Assembly: GCF_023516595.1 (NCBI RefSeq)
Contig: NZ_JAMGBG010000067.1
Coordinates: 62,001 to 126,000 of the forward strand
Direction: 5' to 3'
Length of the DNA stretch: 64,000 nt
From: Streptomyces neyagawaensis
GTDB taxonomy: Bacteria > Actinomycetota > Actinomycetes > Streptomycetales > Streptomycetaceae
Shown: piece after piece, positions 15,207-23,517 of the stretch
Layout of the letters: each line of letters opens with the position of its first letter
Numbering within the stretch: position 1 is the first letter of the stretch
Translations under genes and position numbers: made by a program
Notes under the pieces: generated by a model
Seen by the model: the letters and a program-made list of their open reading frames with translations, nothing else
The model's database searches: none
What the model was told of the DNA's origin: nothing

Positions 15207-17888
15207 TCAGTGGTCCGGCAGGGTTTGTTCTGCCCAGATCACCTTGCCCTGTGGGGTGTATCTCGTTCCCCAGCGTTCTGTCAGTTGCGACACCAGGAAC
15301 AGGCCGCGGCCGCCCTCGTCGGTCGTCGCCGCGTACCGCAGGTGGGGCGAGGTGCTGCTGCCGTCGGCGACCTCGCAGATCAGGGTGCGGTCGTGGATCA
15401 GTCGCAGACGGATCGGCTCGCAGCCGTAGCGGACCGCGTTGGTGACGAGTTCGCTCAGCACCAGTTCCGTGCTGAAGCCGAGTTCCTCCAGCCCCCATTC
15501 CTCGAGCTGGGCCGTCGCCGCGGCGCGCACCCCGGCGACGGCGGCCGGGTCCGGTGGTACGTCCCACTCGGCGATCCGGTCCGCCGGCAGCGCGTGCGTG
15601 CGGGCGATGAGCAGCGCCACGTCGTCGGCGGGGCGCTCGGGCAGCAGGGAGTCCAGCACCGCCCGGCAGCTGTCCTCCGGCACCCGGTCGGGGTGGCCCG
15701 CCAGGGCCTTGCGCAGCAGCTCCATGCCCTCGTCGAGGTCGCGGCTGCGGTCTTCGACGAGGCCGTCGGTGTAGAGGACGAGCTGGGAGCCCTCGGCGAT
15801 CTCCAGCTCCGCGGTCTGGAAGGGCATGCCGCCCAGGCCCAGCGGCGGACCCGCCGGCAGGTCGGGGAAGGTGACGTCGCCGTCGGGGTGGACCAGCGCG
15901 GGGGCCAGGTGCCCGGCGCGGGCCAGGGTGCAGCGGCGCGTCGTCGGGTCGTAGATCGCGTAGAGACAGGTCGCGCCCACGACGGCGGCGGGGCTCTCCG
16001 TGCACGCCTCGTCCTGGTCGATGCGCCCGACCAGGTCGTCGAGGTGGCTCAGCAGTTCGTCGGGCGGCAGGTCGAGCGTGGAGAAGTTGTGGACGGCGGT
16101 CCGCAGCCGCCCCATGGTCGCGGCGGCGTGCAGGCCGTGGCCGACGACGTCACCGACGACCATCGCCACGCGGCTGCCCGGCAGCGGGATCACGTCGAAC
16201 CAGTCGCCGCTCACACCCGACTGGGCCGGGAGGTACCGGTAACCGACGTCGACGGCGCTCTGCTCGGGCAGGCCCCGCGGCAGCAGGCTGCGCTGGAGGG
16301 TGACCGCCAGGGCGTGCTCGCGCGTGTAGCGGCGGGCGTTGTCGATGCTGACGGCGGCGCGGGCCACCAGCTCCTCCGCGAGGGAGAGCTCCTCCTGGTC
16401 GAAGGGGTCGTGCTCCTTGGAGCGCCAGAAGTTGACCATGCCGAGAACGACACCACGGGCCTGGATGGGGGCCGCGATGAGCGAGTGGATGCCGTAGTCC
16501 ACGATCTGCTCGGTGCGCTCGGGGTCCTGCAGATGCCAGCCCGTCGCGGTCGACAGGTCGGCGACGAGTTCGGAGCGGCCGGAGTCGTAGCCGCGTGCCT
16601 GGGGGGTGGAGGGCAGGAAGTCGATCAGCCGTCCCTTCTCGTAGAGGGGCTGGTCGTCGCGGATGCCGTGCACGGCGACGCGGCGCATGCCCTTCGCGGT
16701 GGCCGCCGGTTCCTCGCCGTGCAGGACGGCGTCGGCCAGGTCCACGGTGACGAAGTCGGCGAAGCGGGGCACGGCGATCCGGGCGAGTTCGTCGGCGGTC
16801 TGGATCACGTCCAGGGAGGTGCCGATGCCCAGCCCGGCGTCGTAGAGCAGCTTCAGCCGCTCGCCGGTGATCTCCGCCCGGCCGGAGACGGCGCGCAGCT
16901 CGGTGGAGTCGCGCAGCGTCACCACGGTGCCGCGGTGGCCTCCGCCGCGGTCGGTGGGCCGCTGGTTGACCACCAGCAGCCGCGGTCCGGCGAGGTGCAC
17001 CTCGTCGGTGGCCTCGCGGCCGGAGCCGAGCAGCGACGCCATCTCGGGTTCGAGGGTCGGCAGGTCGGCGACCTGCCTGCCCTCCGCGTCCGGGGGCAGC
17101 TCCAGCAGCCGCCTGGCCTCGTCGTTGACGAGCAGCAGCCGGCCCTCGTCGCTGACGATGAGCACCCCTTCGCGTACGGAGTGCAGCACCGTGTCGTGGT
17201 GCTCGTACATGCGGGACATCTCGTTGGGCGCCAGGCTGTGGGTCTGCCGGCGCAGCCGCCTGCCGACGAGGGCGGTGGCGGCCGTGGCGACTCCGAGGGC
17301 GCCGGCCCCGGCGGTCAGGATGATCGGTATCTGCCGGTCCACCAGGCTGGTCACGTTCTTGACCTTCAGCCCGGCGGAGGCGAGGGCCACCACCTTGCCG
17401 CGTTCGTCCTTGATGGGCACGGTCGCCTGGACCTCGTCACCGAGGGGGCCGTGCACGCTCTCGGTATAGACCTTGCCCGCCAGTGACGGTGCGATCTCTC
17501 CCACGAACCGTTTCCCGATGCGGTCCGGCATGGGGTGGGTGTAGCGGATGCCCTTGGTGTCCATCACGACGACGAAGTCGACGCCCGCGGACTTGCGGCC
17601 CGCCTCGGTGAGCGGCTGAAGGATCTTCGCGGGGTCGGGGGCCTGGAGCGCGGTCAGCACGCCCGGGGAGTGCGCGAACGTCTGCGCCACGGCTATGGAT
17701 CTGCGTTTGGCCTCGGCGTTGGTGTGCCGCTGTGACTGCATGACGAGCGCGAAGACGGCGAATGCCACGAGGAGCACCACCAACGCCACCTGGAGGAGGA
17801 AGATCTGCCCCGCGACACTCCGCGTGTTTCTCCGCACCAGAGACCAAGGTGACGATATATGGCCGACTCGGACAAAACGGTCTTTCAT
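15207..17888 (-). CDS. Membrane sensor/PAS/GAF SpoIIE phosphatase with HATPase domain
   Basis: An 893-residue protein from ATG 17888, which has AAAGG upstream; ATG 17915 would add nine residues. In order: TM1 (about 30-52), an extracytoplasmic Cache-like sensor (AQTFAHSPGVLTALQ, VVVMDTKGIRYTHP) to about 190, TM2, a PAS domain (VLHSVREGVLIVSDEGRLLL), a GAF domain (about 350-520), a PP2C/SpoIIE domain (SGVSGDWFDVIPLPG, VVGDVVGHGLHAAATM, LVLYTDGLVEDRSRD) and a C-terminal HATPase_c domain (ELVLSELVTNAVRYG, DEGGRGLFLV). Such proteins combine anti-sigma-factor kinase-like and antagonist phosphatase modules to control sigma factors in response to an external signal. Metal-binding Asp residues are present. 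Confidence 0.9.
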   Translation of the reverse strand: MKDRFVRVGHISSPWSLVRRNTRSVAGQIFLLQVALVVLLVAFAVFALVMQSQRHTNAEAKRRSIAVAQTFAHSPGVLTALQAPDPAKILQPLTEAGRKSAGVDFVVVMDTKGIRYTHPMPDRIGKRFVGEIAPSLAGKVYTESVHGPLGDEVQATVPIKDERGKVVALASAGLKVKNVTSLVDRQIPIILTAGAGALGVATAATALVGRRLRRQTHSLAPNEMSRMYEHHDTVLHSVREGVLIVSDEGRLLLVNDEARRLLELPPDAEGRQVADLPTLEPEMASLLGSGREATDEVHLAGPRLLVVNQRPTDRGGGHRGTVVTLRDSTELRAVSGRAEITGERLKLLYDAGLGIGTSLDVIQTADELARIAVPRFADFVTVDLADAVLHGEEPAATAKGMRRVAVHGIRDDQPLYEKGRLIDFLPSTPQARGYDSGRSELVADLSTATGWHLQDPERTEQIVDYGIHSLIAAPIQARGVVLGMVNFWRSKEHDPFDQEELSLAEELVARAAVSIDNARRYTREHALAVTLQRSLLPRGLPEQSAVDVGYRYLPAQSGVSGDWFDVIPLPGSRVAMVVGDVVGHGLHAAATMGRLRTAVHNFSTLDLPPDELLSHLDDLVGRIDQDEACTESPAAVVGATCLYAIYDPTTRRCTLARAGHLAPALVHPDGDVTFPDLPAGPPLGLGGMPFQTAELEIAEGSQLVLYTDGLVEDRSRDLDEGMELLRKALAGHPDRVPEDSCRAVLDSLLPERPADDVALLIARTHALPADRIAEWDVPPDPAAVAGVRAAATAQLEEWGLEELGFSTELVLSELVTNAVRYGCEPIRLRLIHDRTLICEVADGSSTSPHLRYAATTDEGGRGLFLVSQLTERWGTRYTPQGKVIWAEQTLPDH

Positions 17889-18104
17889 CCGGCCTTTGTA
17901 ACATCCCTCACCCATATAGTCACGGGCCTGCCCACGGAGCGGACTGTACCGAGCGGCGATCGATCACCCCTCAAGCCACTTCGATCACTTCAGTCACTTT
18001 CGCCACAGGCCAGCAGTCTTCCCTCAGATGTCACTGCCGAAGCCCTCCTCCTTCAGGTGATTTTCGTTCAGTAGGGCACTTCATGACATCTACTATCCCG
18101 TCTC

Positions 18105-19304
18105 GTGACAGACAGGAAGATCCGGAGAACGACCGATGTGCTCATCCTCGGCGCCGGACCGGCCGGGCTCGTGCTCGGCAATCTCCTCCAGGACAGCGGC
18201 ATCGACTGTGTCGTCCTGGAACGAGCCGAGCCCGCGCACCTCCGGACACGGGCACGCGCCGGGTTCCTGGCCGCCGGCACCGTACAGATCCTGGAGCGGC
18301 ACGGGCTGGCCGAAGGGCTGCACCGGCAGGGGCAGGTCCACAGCACCTGCGAGTTCCGCACCATGGACGGCCGGTTCCGGTTGGACTACAGCCGGCTCGG
18401 GCGGGGCGAGCGGCACACCGTCTATCCCCAACAGCTGCTGGTCACCGACCTGTTGGAGCGGTTCACGGCCTCCGGCGGGCGCGTCGAGTTCGCCACCGAG
18501 GCCATGACCGTCCTCGACGCCGACACCGGCCGCCCCTCGGTGACCGTGCGCGAGGCGGACGGGCGGCCCGCGACCTGGCGGGCACGGTACGTGGCCGGGT
18601 GCGACGGACGGCACGGCGCCGCACGGCGGTCGCTGCCGGCAGGCTCGGTACGCCGCCACCACCACGACCACGGCGTGACCTGGCTCGGCCTGCTCGCCGA
18701 GGCGCCGCCCAGCCTGGACGCCGTCGGCTACGCGGTGCACGAGCGGGGCTTCGCCGGGCACATGGCCCGCACGAGCGAGATCACCCGCTACTACCTGCAG
18801 TGCGAGCGCGGCACCCCGGCCGACGCCTGGTCCGAGGACCGGATCTGGGAGGAGCTGGAGCTGCGGATGCGGGCGACGGATTACGGGCCGCTGCACCGGG
18901 GCCGCGTCGCGCAGCGGGCCGTCGTCGACCTGGAGTCCGATGTGCTCGAACCGCTGCGTCACGGGTCGCTGTTCCTGGTGGGCGACGCCGCCGGACTCAT
19001 CAGTCCGTCCGCGGCGAAGGGCGCCAACCTCGCCGTCCTGGAGGCGTCGCTCCTCGCCCGCGCCCTCGCCGACGACCTCCTCCACGGCGATGCCGAGGGG
19101 CTCGACGCGTACTCCGCGCGGTGCCTGCCGTACATCTGGCGGGCGCAGGAGTTCTCCCACTGGATGATCGGGCTGCTGCACGGCCCGTCCGGCTCGGACG
19201 GCGCCTCCCTGTTCCACAACTCCCTGCGGCGCTCCCGCCTCACCTCGCTGCGCACCTCGCGCAGCCACCAGGACTGGTTCGCCGAGCACTACGTCGGCGT
19301 GTGA
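18105..19304 (+). CDS. 4-hydroxybenzoate 3-hydroxylase-like FAD monooxygenase
   Basis: A 399-residue protein starting at GTG 18105, without a clear ribosome binding site. It has the FAD GAGPAG motif near residue 17, RARAGFLAAGTV, a CDGRHGAARRSLPAG segment (the DG motif), TWLGLLAEAPP, and the second FAD motif GDAAGLISPSAAKGANLA. By memory this aligns along its length with PobA-type p-hydroxybenzoate hydroxylase. The Tyr and Arg of the active site seem kept (GYAVHERGFAGHMART), but the usual substrate Ser is Met and the C-terminal Tyr pair is missing, so the substrate is probably not free 4-hydroxybenzoate. It is probably linked with the methyltransferase 157 bp downstream. Confidence 0.82.
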   Translation: MTDRKIRRTTDVLILGAGPAGLVLGNLLQDSGIDCVVLERAEPAHLRTRARAGFLAAGTVQILERHGLAEGLHRQGQVHSTCEFRTMDGRFRLDYSRLGRGERHTVYPQQLLVTDLLERFTASGGRVEFATEAMTVLDADTGRPSVTVREADGRPATWRARYVAGCDGRHGAARRSLPAGSVRRHHHDHGVTWLGLLAEAPPSLDAVGYAVHERGFAGHMARTSEITRYYLQCERGTPADAWSEDRIWEELELRMRATDYGPLHRGRVAQRAVVDLESDVLEPLRHGSLFLVGDAAGLISPSAAKGANLAVLEASLLARALADDLLHGDAEGLDAYSARCLPYIWRAQEFSHWMIGLLHGPSGSDGASLFHNSLRRSRLTSLRTSRSHQDWFAEHYVGV

Positions 19305-19381
19305 GGACGACACCTCCCACCGCCTCTTCCGGTCCGTCCGACGGTCCCGTCCGACGACCCGGTCCGACGGCTCGGCCCTCC

Positions 19382-19431
19382 GCTTTCGCTTCCGCCTCCC
19401 CTTCCGTTGCCGTTTCCGCTTCCGCCTCCCC
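19382..19431. repeat. Polypyrimidine direct repeat
   Basis: Two copies of a tract containing TTCCGCTTCCGCCTCCCC-like sequence (about 19382-19401 and 19411-19431) sit 30 bp apart in the gap between the monooxygenase and the methyltransferase. The run is almost entirely pyrimidine on this strand. Confidence 0.7.
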
Positions 19432-19461
19432 ATCCGCGCATCTGAATGAGGATTCCCGTAC

Positions 19462-21159
19462 ATGATCACGACGTTGTCGGGCGACACGTCCCGCCTGCTC
19501 GCGACGGTCGACTTCGTCAAGGAGCAGGACACCGCCACCCTGCTGCCGCTCCTGCTGCCCGGGCTCGACGGCCCGGAGCTGCGGGCTCTGGTGGAGCACT
19601 GCCGCTTCTCCCATGCCGCGCTGCTCGTCTTCCCGTCGGACGAGGCGGAGTTGGAGGCCATGCTCACCGACTGCGGACTCGTCGGGGTCGCGCCGCGGCA
19701 ACCGAGCGTGGTCGTCCGTGAGCGGCTGGCCGTGCGGCACCGGCGGCGGGCGGCCGAGCTGGACGTCGGCATCGTGCGCCGGGCCGTGGTCGGCGCGGAC
19801 GGCGCGCACCGCATGGTCGAGGTGTTCGCGCTGACCGTGCCGCCCGGCTCGGACCTGGACGCCGTCGCCGCGCACGAGCGGGAGCGGCAGCACGAGACCC
19901 ACGTCGGCTTCGACATCGTGGCCCCCGACCCACTGGTGCTGCGCGGCCTGTGCGCGACCTTCGCGCGCTACGGGGCCACCCCGGACGGCGGCGGCTACAA
20001 CCCGCACGAGGACGGCACCGTCTTCTACTTCGGCGCGCCCGCCGAGGCGAAGGGCGGCTACGGGCGCGTGGAGCTGTATGTGCCCGGCGACCACCGCGAC
20101 CTGCTCGCCGCGCACCTCGACGAGCATCGCGCCCGGCAGCCCGCTGAAACGCTCCTGCGCCTGCTGACCGGGGCCTGGACGACCCAGGCACTGAGTACGT
20201 TCGCCCAGCTCCGGGTGCCCGACGCCATGGACGTCGACCGCGCGGTAGGGGTGGAGGAACTGGCGCGGGAGGTCGGCGCCCGGCCGGGGAACCTGACCAC
20301 GCTGCTGCGCTATCTCGCGATGCTGGGCGCGGTGGCGGAGGACCGCGACGGCTTCCGGCTCACCGAGACGGGCGCGCTGCTGCGCGACGGTGCCACGGGA
20401 TCGATGCGGGCGCTGGCGCTGATGTACGGCGGCCCCTTCTACGACTCCTTCGCCGGACTCGGGCACACCGTGCGCACGGGGCGGGTCGCCTTCGAGCGCG
20501 TCTTCGGCGAGAACCACTTCGACCATTTCGCCCGCGACCCCCGGCTCGCGGAACTCTTCGACCAGTCGATGGCCGCCGGGGCCGCCATGTTCGACCCGGT
20601 CCCCGCGCATCCGGTGCTCACCGCCGCGGCCGAGGCGTCCGGCGGGGCCACGGTGGTCGATGTCGCGGGCGGCAACGGGGAGTTGCTCGGCCGGATCCTC
20701 ACCGCGCACCCCCGGCTCCAGGGGGTGCTGCTGGAGCGTCCGCACGCCGTCGAGGCCGCCCGCGCCCGGCTCGACGAGGCGGGTCTCGGCGCGCGGTGCG
20801 CCTTCCTGGCCGGCGACTTCGCGGACCTGCCCGCGGGCGGTGACGTGTATGTGCTGTCCCGCGTCCTGCACGACTGGGACGACGAGCGCTGCCGCGAGAT
20901 CCTGCGCCACTGCGCCCGTGCGATGCCCGACCACGCCGATCTGCTCGTCGTCGAACGGGTCCTGCCCTCCGACGGCTCGGTGTCGCTGGCCACGGCCTGG
21001 GACCTCCACATGATGTGCAACGTCGGCGGACGGGAACGGCGCGCCGAGCACTACGCCAGGCTGTTCGCCGACGCGGGCCTCACCCTCGTGAACCGCTCCC
21101 CACTGCCCCTGGACGGCCATGTGCTGCACGTCCGGAAGGCCGACCCGACCACGGAGTGA
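19462..21159 (+). CDS. O-methyltransferase with an unidentified N-terminal domain
   Basis: A 565-residue protein starting at ATG 19462 with GAGGA upstream. The C-terminal half (about 230-560) is a PF00891-type SAM O-methyltransferase: a dimerisation winged helix (ELAREVGARPGNLTTLLRYL), SAM-binding VVDVAGGNGELLGRIL, and the catalytic-region VLSRVLHDWDDERCREIL. The first 225 residues are unlike the usual short dimerisation domain; they contain HETHVGFDIVAPDPLVLRGL and DGTVFYFGAPAE, which I do not recognise. With the flavin hydroxylase upstream, the pair looks like a hydroxylate-then-methylate tailoring unit for a phenolic metabolite. Confidence 0.8.
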   Translation: MITTLSGDTSRLLATVDFVKEQDTATLLPLLLPGLDGPELRALVEHCRFSHAALLVFPSDEAELEAMLTDCGLVGVAPRQPSVVVRERLAVRHRRRAAELDVGIVRRAVVGADGAHRMVEVFALTVPPGSDLDAVAAHERERQHETHVGFDIVAPDPLVLRGLCATFARYGATPDGGGYNPHEDGTVFYFGAPAEAKGGYGRVELYVPGDHRDLLAAHLDEHRARQPAETLLRLLTGAWTTQALSTFAQLRVPDAMDVDRAVGVEELAREVGARPGNLTTLLRYLAMLGAVAEDRDGFRLTETGALLRDGATGSMRALALMYGGPFYDSFAGLGHTVRTGRVAFERVFGENHFDHFARDPRLAELFDQSMAAGAAMFDPVPAHPVLTAAAEASGGATVVDVAGGNGELLGRILTAHPRLQGVLLERPHAVEAARARLDEAGLGARCAFLAGDFADLPAGGDVYVLSRVLHDWDDERCREILRHCARAMPDHADLLVVERVLPSDGSVSLATAWDLHMMCNVGGRERRAEHYARLFADAGLTLVNRSPLPLDGHVLHVRKADPTTE

Positions 21160-21195
21160 CCCGCCCTCACCCGGTGGGGTGGTGTCGTCCCGCCC

Positions 21196-22134
21196 TCACC
21201 CGATGAAGTCGTTCCAGTGGCGCCTGAGGTGATCGGCGGCCCTGCTCTCCAGGCGCCGCTCGACGCCCGCGGTGAACGCGGCGGCGAAGCCGGGGGTGTG
21301 CGCGGCGAAGTGGCTGTACGCCGCCGTTCCGAAGACGGCGCAGGCGGCCGCGGCCTCGTCGGGGGCGTACGCCTGCGACGCGGGCCGCTTCGCCGGGTCC
21401 AGGTGCGCGTGGCGGGCCCGCGCCTGGCGGACCACCTGTTCACCGCGTTCCGTGAGCACCGGCAGCCGGAGTGCCTGGGGTCTCTCGCTGTCCGGCAGGG
21501 CGAGTCCCCAGGCCACGACGATCATCGCGATCGACGTCCACCCCGCCACCAGTGCGTACCGCCAGTCCAGGAACGCGTACGTCTCCAGCGCGGCGAGCGG
21601 CAGGGTGAGCGCGGCGACCGTCCGGGCCCAGAAGACGCAGGGCAGTTGGAAGTCGATGTACACCCCCCGGCCCCTCAAGTACCCCTCGGTCATGAGGCGG
21701 TCGGCGGTGGGATGCAGAAGGCCGTGCGGGTCCGCGCCGGCGGGGTTCTGGCGGGAGGAGGCGAGACTCCGGAGCGCCGCCTCCTCCTCGGACGCGCCGG
21801 GCCGGCACTCATCACTGTTCCCGAGCGCCAGGGTCGGGGTGCCGTCGTACTCCGTGTCCGGCTTCAGGACTCCGCGCGCCACCATGCCGATGATCACCGT
21901 GGAGAACGCGCGATGGATGCTGCCGTCCCCCTCGGCGAGGACGGCGACGGCGGCGACCCCCAGCCGGAGGTCCTCATCCGGTACGGCGTCGGCGGGCTCC
22001 GGCCGCGTGGCCCGGTGGCGGGCCAGGGCCTCCGTGACCGCGCGGGTGTAGATGCGCTGGTCGAGCGACAAGGCCCCCAGCGCGAGGAGCGCGTACCCGG
22101 CGGCGGAACCGGCCCATGCCAACCAGACGATCAT
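21196..22134 (-). CDS. TIGR04222-like membrane protein
   Basis: A 312-residue protein from ATG 22134; the frame opens at TTG 22170. An N-terminal TM (MIVWLAWAGSAAGYALLAL) is followed by a cytoplasmic segment with AVAVLAEGDGSIHRAFSTVI, a second pair of TMs (TVAALTLPLAALETYAFL, LVAGWTSIAMIVVAWGLAL), and a C-terminal Ala-rich segment (FAAHTPGFAAAFTAGVERR). The layout resembles the TIGR04222 family of actinobacterial membrane proteins, but that match is tentative. It is convergent with the methyltransferase gene, and both 3' ends carry CCGCCCTCACCCG. Confidence 0.6.
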   Translation of the reverse strand: MIVWLAWAGSAAGYALLALGALSLDQRIYTRAVTEALARHRATRPEPADAVPDEDLRLGVAAVAVLAEGDGSIHRAFSTVIIGMVARGVLKPDTEYDGTPTLALGNSDECRPGASEEEAALRSLASSRQNPAGADPHGLLHPTADRLMTEGYLRGRGVYIDFQLPCVFWARTVAALTLPLAALETYAFLDWRYALVAGWTSIAMIVVAWGLALPDSERPQALRLPVLTERGEQVVRQARARHAHLDPAKRPASQAYAPDEAAAACAVFGTAAYSHFAAHTPGFAAAFTAGVERRLESRAADHLRRHWNDFIG

Positions 22135-22269
22135 CACGACAGTGTCGAGGACATGACGAGGCGGGGACAAGGGATCCGCAGGGTCTCGTCGGAGTCGCGC
22201 AAAGAGTCAACCCCGTTGCTCCGCCGCCGGGTTGAGGTTCCCGTGCCCCGCGTCGGCGCGGGCGCCGTC

Positions 22270-22692
22270 TCAGTCGTCCGCGTCCTCCGCCTCGCGCGGC
22301 AGGACGGCGACAGCGACCAGTACGGCCGCCCACACCCCGAGCGGCGCGACCGGCCAGTAGTACGTCAGCTGTCCCTCCTGCGCACACCGCGCGCCCCAGA
22401 TCGCGGACATGATCAACGCGCCGCCGAGCCAGTAGCGCCATTCCGCCAGCCAGTCCTTGAGGTCCTTGCGGTCCCGCTCCGCGCGACTGGGGGCCGGTTC
22501 GGGCAGGTCGGCCACCAGCGGGGCGAGTTCGTCGGCCGTGCGCGCCCGCAGGGCCTGCTCCGCGCGGGACGCGTGCTCGTACGGGGCGAGCCGCCCCTCC
22601 GCCAACGCCGCCGCCAGCACGGCGAGCACCTCGTCGCGGTCCCGGTCCGAGACCCGCACGGCCGGCACGGCACCCTCACGTCGGTCGTCCAC
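22270..22692 (-). CDS. DUF1707 (SHOCT-like) membrane protein
   Basis: A 140-residue protein starting at GTG 22692. The N-terminal 60 residues (VRVSDRDRDEVLAVLAAALAEGRLA, cut here to VRVSDRDRDEVLAVL) followed by RLAPYEHASRAEQALRART are the DUF1707 domain, commonly found at the N-terminus of Streptomyces membrane proteins. Two TMs follow (YWLGGALIMSAIWGA and WPVAPLGVWAAVLVAVAVL). It is transcribed divergently from the TetR-family gene at 22777 and may be its target (inference). Confidence 0.8.
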   Translation of the reverse strand: MDDRREGAVPAVRVSDRDRDEVLAVLAAALAEGRLAPYEHASRAEQALRARTADELAPLVADLPEPAPSRAERDRKDLKDWLAEWRYWLGGALIMSAIWGARCAQEGQLTYYWPVAPLGVWAAVLVAVAVLPREAEDADD

Positions 22693-22737
22693 GCCTGTCC
22701 CCCTTCGACATCGCTCCGCGTTCCCTCGGATGACGCT

Positions 22738-22760
22738 TTAGAATACGACTGTATCTCAAA
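22738..22760. promoter_or_regulatory. Candidate TetR operator
   Basis: An imperfect inverted repeat GAATAC-N3-TGTATC lies at 22741-22755, in an AT-rich patch of the 84-bp divergent gap between the DUF1707 and TetR genes. Its placement fits TetR autoregulation and control of the neighbour; the symmetry is imperfect. Confidence 0.35.
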
Positions 22761-22776
22761 GAGGGGAGCACGGCCG

Positions 22777-23388
22777 ATGCCCAGGACGGTCGACAGGGAG
22801 GAACAGCGCCGGCACATCGGTACGGCTCTGCTCCGGCTGGTCTCCGAGCGCGGTCTCGACGAGGTCAGCGTGCGCACCGTGGCCGCCGCCGCGGGCCGCT
22901 CGGCCGGTGCCGTGCAGAAGTACTTCCGCACCAAGGAGGAGATGCTCGCCTTCGCCGCCGAACTGGCCGGGGAGCGCGTCGAGCGACGGATGGCCGGAGT
23001 CGACGCCTCGCTGCCCCCGCGCCAGGCGCTGCGCGCGCTGATCCTGACCACGCTGCCCGTGGACGCCGAGCGGCGCGCCGAGGCCGCCGCGCAGCTCGCC
23101 TTCGCCGTCCACGCCGCCCACCACCCCCGGCTGGCCGCGATCCGGCGGCAGGTCGACGCGGACATCCGTCAGGCGCTGACCGCGTGGCTGGAATCGGCGG
23201 GGCACGGGGCCCACGCGAGCGCCGTCGCCGACGCCGTGATCGCGCTGTCCGACGGCCTCGCCCTGCGCATGCTGTACGCCCCGCAGGAGCACGAGCACCT
23301 GCTCACCGTCCTGGACCACGCCCTGGACGCCCTGCTCCCGGACCCACCGGCCCCGGCCCCGGCCCCGGCCCCACCGACCATGGGATGA
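22777..23388 (+). CDS. TetR family transcriptional regulator
   Basis: A 203-residue protein starting at ATG 22777 with GAGGGGA upstream. The N-terminal helix-turn-helix (RGLDEVSVRTVAAAAGRSAG followed by AVQKYFRTKEEM) is a standard TetR domain. The C-terminal ligand domain includes AAAQLAFAVHAAHHPRLAA and DGLALRMLYAPQ. The last residues are a Pro-Ala repeat. Divergent placement suggests it represses itself and the DUF1707 gene; the ligand is unknown. Confidence 0.87.
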   Translation: MPRTVDREEQRRHIGTALLRLVSERGLDEVSVRTVAAAAGRSAGAVQKYFRTKEEMLAFAAELAGERVERRMAGVDASLPPRQALRALILTTLPVDAERRAEAAAQLAFAVHAAHHPRLAAIRRQVDADIRQALTAWLESAGHGAHASAVADAVIALSDGLALRMLYAPQEHEHLLTVLDHALDALLPDPPAPAPAPAPPTMG

Positions 23389-23446
23389 ACTCGAAAAAAG
23401 TTTGTGGATCATGGCAACCCTTTGCGAGGGCTGTGACCACAAGGGA

Positions 23447-23479
23447 GCGGATCCGGTCAGTTCCGGTGCCCGGATCCGC
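23447..23479 (+). promoter_or_regulatory. Hairpin in the leader of the GH74 gene
   Basis: GCGGATCCGG (23447-23456) and CCGGATCCGC (23470-23479) form a perfect 10-bp stem with a 13-nt loop, 39 bp before the GH74 start and 59 bp after the TetR stop. It may terminate the TetR transcript or shape the GH74 leader. No T-run follows. Confidence 0.55.
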
Positions 23480-23517
23480 CTTCTCTCGTGAACGGCTCGC
23501 AAGGAGAACGCCTCCCC

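Noticed and set aside
15174..17486. 770-residue plus-strand frame across the SpoIIE phosphatase
   Set aside because: Antisense shadow of a gene with complete sensor, PAS, GAF, PP2C and HATPase motifs.
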